A stretch of DNA of 5,594 bases from Trueperaceae bacterium (GTDB lineage: Bacteria; Deinococcota; Deinococci; Deinococcales; Trueperaceae): positions 1-5,594 of the forward strand of contig JAGXHO010000226.1 of assembly GCA_024636105.1 (NCBI GenBank). Direction: 5' to 3'. Of this stretch, positions 1 to 5,594 are shown piece after piece. A model generated the notes under the pieces. That model saw only the letters and a list, made by a program, of their open reading frames with translations. It ran no database searches and had not been told where the DNA came from. Made by a program: the position numbers and the translations under genes. Each line of letters opens with the position of its first letter. Position 1 is the stretch's first letter.

Positions 1-1734
1 GTCCAGGAGATCCTCAACATGTCCGAGCTCGCCGGCTACCGCGTCGGCGGCACGCTGCACGTGATCGTGAACAACCAGGTGGGCTTCACGACCGGGCCCG
101 ACCAGGGGCGGTCCACCACCTACGCAAGCGACGTCGCCAAGATGCTCCAGAGCCCCATCTTCCACGTGAACGGCGAGGACCCCGAGGCGGTCGCGCAGGT
201 GATCGAGGTGGCGATGGACTTCCGCCGCACCTTCCAGCGCGATGTCGTGATCGACATGTACGCGTACCGCCGCTTCGGCCACAACGAAGGCGACGAGCCG
301 TCGTTCACGCAGCCGCGCATGTACGCCGACATCCGCCGGCGTCCCAACGTGCGCGAGGGGTACCTCGAGCGCCTGCTCGCCCTGGGCGAGGTCACCCGCG
401 AGGAGGCGGACGCGATCGCGGAATCGCGGCGCGAGCACCTCGAGGTCGAACTCTCGGTGGCGCGCGGCGACGACTTCAAGCCGACGTACAGCGCCTTCGA
501 GGGCCTCTGGAAGCCGTACAAAGGCGGAAGCGACGCCGACGCGCCCGACGCTCGCACCGCGATCGATCGGGGCGAGGCCGAGCGCCTGCTCCGCGCGCTC
601 GCGGCGGTGCCCGACGGGTTCGAACCCAACCCGAAGCTCGTGCGCTTCCTGAAGGGGCGCGAGGAGATGGCGGCCGGTGACCGTGGGCTCGACTGGTCGG
701 CGGGGGAGGCGCTCGCCTTCGGCTCGCTGGTCGCTGAGGGCGTGCGCGTGCGCCTGAGCGGTCAGGACACCGAACGCGGCACCTTCAGCCACCGCCACTC
801 GGTGCTCCACGACGCCGCCACCGGCGCGCGCCACCCCTCGTTCGACGCCGTGGCCCAGGGCGACGGCGTCTTTGACGTGCACAACAGCCCGCTTTCGGAG
901 AACGGTGTGCTCGGGTTCGAGTACGGGTACTCGCTCGACTGGCCCGATGGTCTGGTGATCTGGGAGGCCCAGTTCGGTGACTTCGTGAATACGGCCCAGG
1001 TGATCATCGATCAGTTCATCGCTTCGGGCGAGGACAAGTGGCGGCGCCTGTCGGGCCTGGTGCTGCTGCTGCCGCACGGCTTCGAGGGCGCCGGCCCCGA
1101 GCACTCGAGCGCGCGGCTCGAGCGCTTCCTGCAGATGGGCGCCGAGGACAACCTGCAGGTGGTGGTGCCGAGCACGCCGGCGCAGATGTTCCATCTGCTG
1201 CGCCGGCAGGTCAAGCGCCCATGGCGCAAGCCGCTCGTCGTGATGACGCCCAAGAGCCTCCTGCGGCACCCACGGGCGCTGAGTCGCCTCGAGGACGTCG
1301 TCGAAGGATCGTTCGAGGCGGTGCTCACCGACGCGAGCGTGCCCTCCGACGGGGTGCGCCGCATCCTGATGTGCAGCGGCAAGGTCTACTACGACCTCCT
1401 CACCGCGCGCGAGGAGCAGGGGCGCGACGACGTGGCGCTCGTCCGCTTGGAGCAGCTGTACCCGCTCCGGCAGGGAGACGTCGACGCCGCGCTGGAGCGC
1501 TACCCCGAGGGGGTCGGCGTCACGTGGGTCCAGGAAGAGCCGGAGAACATGGGGGCGTGGCGCTACCTGCGGGTCCGCTGGGGCGATTCGGTCTCGGGCC
1601 GCGCCTTCGGCGGCGTGAGCCGGCCCGCTTCGGCGAGCCCCGCCACCGGGTCGGCGAGCGCCCACAAGCTCGAGCAAGCGGCGCTGCTGCGCGCCGCGCT
1701 GGGCGAGCGCGTCCCCGAGGAGGTCGTCGCGTGA
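1..1734 (+). CDS. sucA: 2-oxoglutarate dehydrogenase E1 component, C-terminal part (5' end outside window)
   Basis: This is the thiamine-diphosphate-dependent E1 subunit, which decarboxylates 2-oxoglutarate and transfers the succinyl group to the lipoyl arm of E2 in the cytoplasm. The frame is open from base 1, so the gene begins upstream. The 577 codons seen are about 60% of the usual 900-950 residues. Visible residues 18-31 ([15 protein letters not shown]) are the end of the cofactor-binding region. [13 protein letters not shown] follows at about 93-105. The transketolase-like pyrimidine-binding domain begins near 230 and contains [24 protein letters not shown] (E300 in visible numbering) and [14 protein letters not shown]. 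The C-terminal domain contains [22 protein letters not shown] and, near the end, [11 protein letters not shown]. These blocks match the E1o family rather than pyruvate dehydrogenase E1. Family conservation runs to the stop at 1732-1734 with no frameshift. sucB follows 61 bp downstream on the same strand, so co-transcription is likely. The ATG at 19 is internal and not the start. Confidence 0.97.
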   Translation, partial: VQEILNMSELAGYRVGGTLHVIVNNQVGFTTGPDQGRSTTYASDVAKMLQSPIFHVNGEDPEAVAQVIEVAMDFRRTFQRDVVIDMYAYRRFGHNEGDEPSFTQPRMYADIRRRPNVREGYLERLLALGEVTREEADAIAESRREHLEVELSVARGDDFKPTYSAFEGLWKPYKGGSDADAPDARTAIDRGEAERLLRALAAVPDGFEPNPKLVRFLKGREEMAAGDRGLDWSAGEALAFGSLVAEGVRVRLSGQDTERGTFSHRHSVLHDAATGARHPSFDAVAQGDGVFDVHNSPLSENGVLGFEYGYSLDWPDGLVIWEAQFGDFVNTAQVIIDQFIASGEDKWRRLSGLVLLLPHGFEGAGPEHSSARLERFLQMGAEDNLQVVVPSTPAQMFHLLRRQVKRPWRKPLVVMTPKSLLRHPRALSRLEDVVEGSFEAVLTDASVPSDGVRRILMCSGKVYYDLLTAREEQGRDDVALVRLEQLYPLRQGDVDAALERYPEGVGVTWVQEEPENMGAWRYLRVRWGDSVSGRAFGGVSRPASASPATGSASAHKLEQAALLRAALGERVPEEVVA

Positions 1735-1793
1735 GCGAAGCCACCCTTCATCCAAACGCGAGCGCCGGCGACCGTCGGCGCCGAGGAGCGTGA
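1731..1793 (+). other. Possible 20-codon coupling mini-ORF between sucA and sucB
   Basis: A GTG at 1731 overlaps the sucA stop as GTGA and is preceded by GAGGAGG (1717-1723) at a spacing of 7 bases. It opens a 20-codon frame ([20 protein letters not shown] if GTG is read as Met). The frame ends at TGA 1791-1793, three bases before the sucB ATG, and that TGA forms a second GTGA with the GTG at 1790. The peptide resembles nothing I recognise. The arrangement could keep ribosomes moving from sucA into sucB, or it could be chance in a GC-rich gap where stop codons are rare. The upstream GAGGAGG also lies inside sucA coding sequence (Glu-Glu-Val), which can arise without selection for ribosome binding. 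Confidence 0.2.
1783..1788 (+). promoter_or_regulatory. Ribosome binding site of sucB
   Basis: GAGGAG lies 7 bases before the ATG at 1796, which is an ideal spacing. It lies only one base before the in-frame GTG at 1790. The site therefore favours ATG 1796 as the sucB start over the two-codon-longer GTG start. Confidence 0.75.
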
Positions 1794-1795
1794 CC

Positions 1796-3112
1796 ATGGC
1801 CGTTGACGTCACCGTGCCCAGCGTGGGCGAATCGATCACCGAAGTGTTCGTGGGTGCTTGGCTCAAGAAGCCGGGCGACCGCGTCGCCAAGGACGAGCCG
1901 CTCATCGAGATCGAGACCGACAAGGCGACCCTCGAGGTGCCGTCGCCCGTCGACGGCGTGCTCGCCGAGCAACTCGTCGCGGTCGGCGGCTCTGCGAACG
2001 TGGGCGACGTCATCGCGCGGATCGACGCGGAGGGCGCCGGCGCGAGCGAGGCGAAGGACGCCGGCGACGCCGAAGACGCCGAAGACGCAGCGCCGAGCGA
2101 GGACACCGTCGACGCGGACGCCGCCGACACGGACGCCGCCGACGCGGACGCCGCCGACGCCGACGCGGACGCCCCTGGGAAGTCCGCCGCTGCGGAGCCC
2201 GCCGACGACGCCAAGGTCATGCCGGCTGCCGAACGGGCCCTGGCCACGTCGGGCGTGAAGCTCGAGGAGGTCCAGGCGACCGGCCCCGGCGGCCGGGTCC
2301 TCAAGGAGGACGTCGCGCGCGCAGCCGAGGCGTCCAAGAAGGCGCCTGCCCCGGCCGAGAAGGCGGCGGCACCCGCCGCGGCGACCTCTGCGGCACCCAC
2401 GGCGACCGGCGACCGCGAGGAAGAGGTCGTCCCGATGTCGCCGTTGCGGCGCAAGGTGGCGCAGCGGCTCGTCGAGGCGCAGCAGACGGCCGCCCTGCTG
2501 ACCACCTTCAACGAGGTGGACATGGGGGCTGTGATGGCCCTGCGCAGCGCCCACAAGGACGCGTTCGAGAAGCGCTACGGTGTGCGCCTCGGCTTCATGA
2601 GCTTCTTCGTGAAGGCCGCCATCGACGCGCTGCGCGAGATCCCGCAGCTCAACGCGGAGATCCGCGGCACCGACATCGTCTACAAGAACTACTACGACGT
2701 GGGCGTCGCGGTCTCGACCCCCAAGGGGCTCGTGGTTCCGGTGCTCCGCAACGCGGAGCGGCTGTCGTTCGCCGAGGTCGAGGGCGCGGTCGCCGACTTC
2801 GGGAAGCGCGCGCAGGCGAACAAGATCGCACCGGACGAGCTGCAGGGTGGGACGTTCACCATCTCGAACGGTGGCGTCTTCGGGTCGCTGATGTCGACCC
2901 CGATCGTCAACCCGCCGCAGAGCGGCGTGTTGGGCATGCATACGATCCAGGAGCGCCCGGTGGCGCGCGACGGGCAGGTGGTCGTCCGACCGATGATGTA
3001 CCTGGCGCTGACCTACGACCACCGCATCGTCGACGGCCGCGAGGCGGTCACCTTCCTCAAGCGCATCAAGGACGCGGTCGAAGAGCCGGCGCGGCTGCTG
3101 CTCGAGATCTGA
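1796..3112 (+). CDS. sucB: Dihydrolipoyllysine succinyltransferase (E2 of 2-oxoglutarate dehydrogenase)
   Basis: This is the 438-residue E2 core subunit. It accepts the succinyl group on a lipoyl-lysine and transfers it to CoA. The lipoyl domain (about 1-80) starts [16 protein letters not shown], with lipoylated K43 in [12 protein letters not shown]. An unusually acidic Asp/Ala repeat linker follows (about 84-135). The peripheral subunit-binding domain that docks E1/E3 is at about 142-180 ([13 protein letters not shown], then [12 protein letters not shown]). After an Ala/Pro/Lys linker, the catalytic domain runs from about 212 to the end. It contains [34 protein letters not shown] and the active-site DHRIVDG (H409, D413). 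TFNEVDM and the [11 protein letters not shown] block favour the succinyl rather than acetyl form, as does the adjacent sucA. There is one lipoyl domain, and the length is within the usual 400-450. ATG 1796 is chosen because GAGGAG sits 7 bases upstream; GTG 1790 would add two residues. All domains look intact. Confidence 0.97.
   Translation: MAVDVTVPSVGESITEVFVGAWLKKPGDRVAKDEPLIEIETDKATLEVPSPVDGVLAEQLVAVGGSANVGDVIARIDAEGAGASEAKDAGDAEDAEDAAPSEDTVDADAADTDAADADAADADADAPGKSAAAEPADDAKVMPAAERALATSGVKLEEVQATGPGGRVLKEDVARAAEASKKAPAPAEKAAAPAAATSAAPTATGDREEEVVPMSPLRRKVAQRLVEAQQTAALLTTFNEVDMGAVMALRSAHKDAFEKRYGVRLGFMSFFVKAAIDALREIPQLNAEIRGTDIVYKNYYDVGVAVSTPKGLVVPVLRNAERLSFAEVEGAVADFGKRAQANKIAPDELQGGTFTISNGGVFGSLMSTPIVNPPQSGVLGMHTIQERPVARDGQVVVRPMMYLALTYDHRIVDGREAVTFLKRIKDAVEEPARLLLEI
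2057..2170 (+). repeat. In-frame Asp/Ala-coding tandem repeats in the sucB linker
   Basis: Two adjacent arrays are visible. At 2057-2089 a 9-bp unit (GACGCCGAA-like) repeats about three and a half times and encodes [11 protein letters not shown]. At 2111-2155 a 15-bp unit (GACGCGGACGCCGCC) occurs three times. Copies one and three are identical and copy two differs at one base (A at 2129). A degenerate fourth copy follows to 2170. All units are multiples of three, so copy-number change would keep the frame and only lengthen or shorten the acidic linker (about residues 88-125) between the lipoyl and subunit-binding domains. Confidence 0.85.
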
Positions 3113-3125
3113 CGGTCGATCCTGG

Positions 3126-3174
3126 CGCACGCGAACGCCCCCCGAGCTCCGAGCTCGAGGGGCGTCGTCGTGCG
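3126..3174. terminator. Long hairpin between convergent sucB and msrAB, putative bidirectional terminator
   Basis: Bases 3135-3149 pair with 3151-3165 in a stem of up to 15 bp with one C-A mismatch (3142/3158). In practice the apical pairs would open to give a normal loop around C3150. Beyond a symmetric 3x3 internal loop, 3126-3131 pairs with 3169-3174 for six more base pairs. The hairpin begins 13 bases after the sucB stop and ends 24 bases short of the msrAB stop, the usual place for a shared terminator. Neither strand has a T-run after the stem, so it is not a textbook intrinsic terminator. It may act as a GC-rich stem without a U-tract, or protect the 3' ends of both mRNAs. Confidence 0.6.
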
Positions 3175-3198
3175 GGAGGTCGGGACCCGACCGGCGGC

Positions 3199-4392
3199 TC
3201 AGCGCGCGCCGACCGTGATCCCCGCGGCCTCGAACGAGGCGAGGTACGTCCCGTACCCTTCGGCCTCCAGGTCGGCGAGCGGCACGAAGCGCAGGGCCAC
3301 CCCGTTGATGCACCACCGTTGGCCGGTGGGCGCGGGGCCGTCGTCGAACACGTGCCCGAGGTGGGCGTCGCCGTGCCGGCTGCGGACCTCGGTGCGCACG
3401 ATCCAGAGCGTCCGGTCGGGGACGGTGACCACGTATTGGTCGTCGATCGGGCGGGTGAACGAGGGCCAGCCGGTGCCGGAGTCGAACTTGTCGAGCGAGG
3501 AGAACAGCGGCTCGCCGCTGATCACGTCGACGTAGATCCCCGGCTCGTACAGCGCGTCGTACGGGTGGCTGAAGGCGCGCTCGGTCCGGTCCTGGCGCAC
3601 CACCCGGTAGGTGAGCGCGTCGAGCGAGGCACGCAGCTCGGCGTCGGAAGGGACCTCGCGCCACCATGCGGGCCGCTCCGCGCCGGCGCCAGCCGCGGCG
3701 TAGACGGTGGCGTCGCCGTCCCACACGCGGGCGATGAAGCGGTCGCGCCCCGAGGCCGAACGGTAGTAGCCGTACCGGATCGCGTTGGTCGCGTAGTAGT
3801 CCTGGCGGTAGTCCTCGGCGAGCCAGAAGGGACCGGCCTCCTCGATCTCCGTCGCGATCGGCGCGTCGAACTTGCCCGACGCACCCAGCGCCGACTTCGA
3901 GCCCTCGGCGCCCGCCCGCTGGTCCTCATCGACGACGAATATCGCCGAGGTGTAGCTGAAGCCGCGGTCGACGAACGAGCCCCCCGCGTCCGTCGGGTCG
4001 TGCATGCGCCAGAACGCGTCGAGCAGCTCCTGGTAGCTGACGGCGTCGGGCGCGTAGCGGACCTCGACCACCTCACGGTGGCCGGTGTCCTCGCGCACGA
4101 CCGCCTCGTACGTCGGGTTCGCGACGTGGCCGCCCATGAAGCCCGAGCGCACGTCCAGTACGCCCGCGAGCTTCTCGAAGTCGGCCTCGGTGCACCAGAA
4201 GCAGCCGCCGGCGAAGTAGGCGACGGCCTCGCCCGGACCGGGCGCGGCGCCGTCGCCGGTGAACTGGGCGGTGGGGGCGTCCGCCATGGCGATGGCACCG
4301 TCGGCGTCGTCGCGGTCGGCGAGCGCGAACGCGACCAACGCCACCGCGAGGAGGGCCGGGATCGTGCGGAGGAGGGCGCGAAGTGGAGTCAT
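3199..4392 (-). CDS. msrAB: Predicted exported bifunctional peptide-methionine sulfoxide reductase MsrA-MsrB
   Basis: This 397-residue fusion would reduce both the S (MsrA) and R (MsrB) forms of methionine sulfoxide in proteins. An N-terminal signal or anchor is likely: R5 and R9, then a hydrophobic run at 11-25 ending ALA before DRDD, suggesting work outside the cytoplasm. The MsrA domain (about 56-222) has [12 protein letters not shown] with catalytic C64 and a nearby C67. The MsrB domain (about 242-375) has [37 protein letters not shown] and [13 protein letters not shown] with catalytic C361. The zinc-binding CxxC pairs are absent, as in zinc-free MsrBs. The position that often holds the resolving cysteine (SGCGWPSF) is Thr here. 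The whole protein has only three cysteines. ATG 4392 lacks a strong ribosome binding site; ATG 4410 (403 residues, GGAAG 11 bases upstream) is an alternative. The open frame continues upstream across antisense lpd, but that extension is not this protein. The gene is convergent with sucB and divergent from lpd. Confidence 0.95.
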   Translation of the reverse strand: MTPLRALLRTIPALLAVALVAFALADRDDADGAIAMADAPTAQFTGDGAAPGPGEAVAYFAGGCFWCTEADFEKLAGVLDVRSGFMGGHVANPTYEAVVREDTGHREVVEVRYAPDAVSYQELLDAFWRMHDPTDAGGSFVDRGFSYTSAIFVVDEDQRAGAEGSKSALGASGKFDAPIATEIEEAGPFWLAEDYRQDYYATNAIRYGYYRSASGRDRFIARVWDGDATVYAAAGAGAERPAWWREVPSDAELRASLDALTYRVVRQDRTERAFSHPYDALYEPGIYVDVISGEPLFSSLDKFDSGTGWPSFTRPIDDQYVVTVPDRTLWIVRTEVRSRHGDAHLGHVFDDGPAPTGQRWCINGVALRFVPLADLEAEGYGTYLASFEAAGITVGAR

Positions 4393-4500
4393 AGCTGCAC
4401 GATGCGGCATCTGGCGAGCGGCTTCCGCGTGCCAGGCGACCAACTTGGGCGTCGGGGCCGCCGCGTCGGCCAACCGCCGGCCCGCCGGACGACGCTCGGG

Positions 4501-4506
4501 TACCAT
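4501..4506 (+). promoter_or_regulatory. Weak candidate -10 element for lpd
   Basis: TACCAT fits a TAnnnT -10 pattern in otherwise GC-saturated DNA, 15 bases before the lpd ATG. I see no matching -35 hexamer at normal spacing; the sequence there is CGGCCC-like. lpd must have a promoter nearby because msrAB upstream points the other way. This particular hexamer is only a guess. Confidence 0.2.
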
Positions 4507-4512
4507 GCCGCC

Positions 4513-4517
4513 GGAGG
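4513..4517 (+). promoter_or_regulatory. Ribosome binding site of lpd
   Basis: GGAGG lies 4 bases before the ATG at 4522, slightly close but strong, and it fixes that ATG as the start. The site is embedded in a small inverted repeat, ATGCC (4505-4509) with GGCAT (4516-4520), which could partly mask it in the mRNA. Confidence 0.7.
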
Positions 4518-4521
4518 CATC

Positions 4522-5594
<1,073 letters not shown>

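Noticed and set aside
1038..1730. Long plus-strand frame overlapping sucA
   Set aside because: It is an Ala/Arg/Gly-rich shadow of sucA. Only its last 20 codons, beyond the sucA stop, deserve separate mention as the possible mini-ORF.
2057..2170. Periodic repeats considered as a CRISPR-like or regulatory iteron array
   Set aside because: The units are 9 and 15 bp, directly abutting without spacers, and in frame within the sucB linker. A coding repeat explains them fully.
1748..3724. 658-codon minus-strand open frame across sucB and part of msrAB
   Set aside because: It is antisense to sucB and overlaps msrAB in another frame. Its composition is Arg/Gly/His/Val-rich with no domains. It is a by-product of high GC content and scarce stop codons.
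4471..4490. GCCGG/CCGGC-rich dyads in the divergent region considered as an operator
   Set aside because: Such short GC dyads are expected by chance at this base composition, and no clear palindrome with conserved spacing or regulator signature is visible.

Overview
The window is very GC-rich (roughly 70% by eye, with G or C at most third codon positions) and bacterial. It carries the three components of the 2-oxoglutarate dehydrogenase complex, which converts 2-oxoglutarate to succinyl-CoA in the TCA cycle, together with a methionine sulfoxide reductase gene on the opposite strand. Separate sucA (E1) and sucB (E2) genes, rather than the fused E2-E1 protein of most Actinobacteria, point to a high-GC lineage outside that group, such as Myxococcota or another GC-rich Gram-negative-type phylum. 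This is inference and the taxonomy is not certain.

Layout. Bases 1-1734 (+) are the C-terminal 577 codons of sucA, open at the left edge. After a 61-bp gap, sucB runs 1796-3112 (+) with a clear Shine-Dalgarno sequence. The gap contains a possible 20-codon mini-ORF (1731-1793) that touches both genes. Bases 3113-3198 are a short convergent intergenic region dominated by a long hairpin (3126-3174). Bases 3199-4392 (-) encode a predicted exported MsrA-MsrB fusion. Bases 4393-4521 are a 129-bp divergent intergenic region. From 4522 (+) to the right edge is lpd (E3), missing its C-terminus. No stretch over 300 bases lacks a gene. I saw no tRNA, rRNA, CRISPR array or insertion sequence.

How the genes work together. 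E1 decarboxylates 2-oxoglutarate with thiamine diphosphate. E2 carries the acyl group on a lipoyl-lysine and passes it to CoA. E3 reoxidises the lipoyl group with FAD and NAD+. The msrAB gene separates lpd from sucAB and is read the other way, so lpd needs its own promoter. The MsrAB protein probably repairs oxidised methionine in proteins outside the cytoplasm and has no obvious biochemical link to the complex.

The window is mainly conserved core metabolism and I see no convincing new system. The points most worth a second look are the inverted msrAB between E2 and E3, the three-cysteine design of MsrAB, the mini-ORF between sucA and sucB, and the expanded acidic repeat in the E2 linker.
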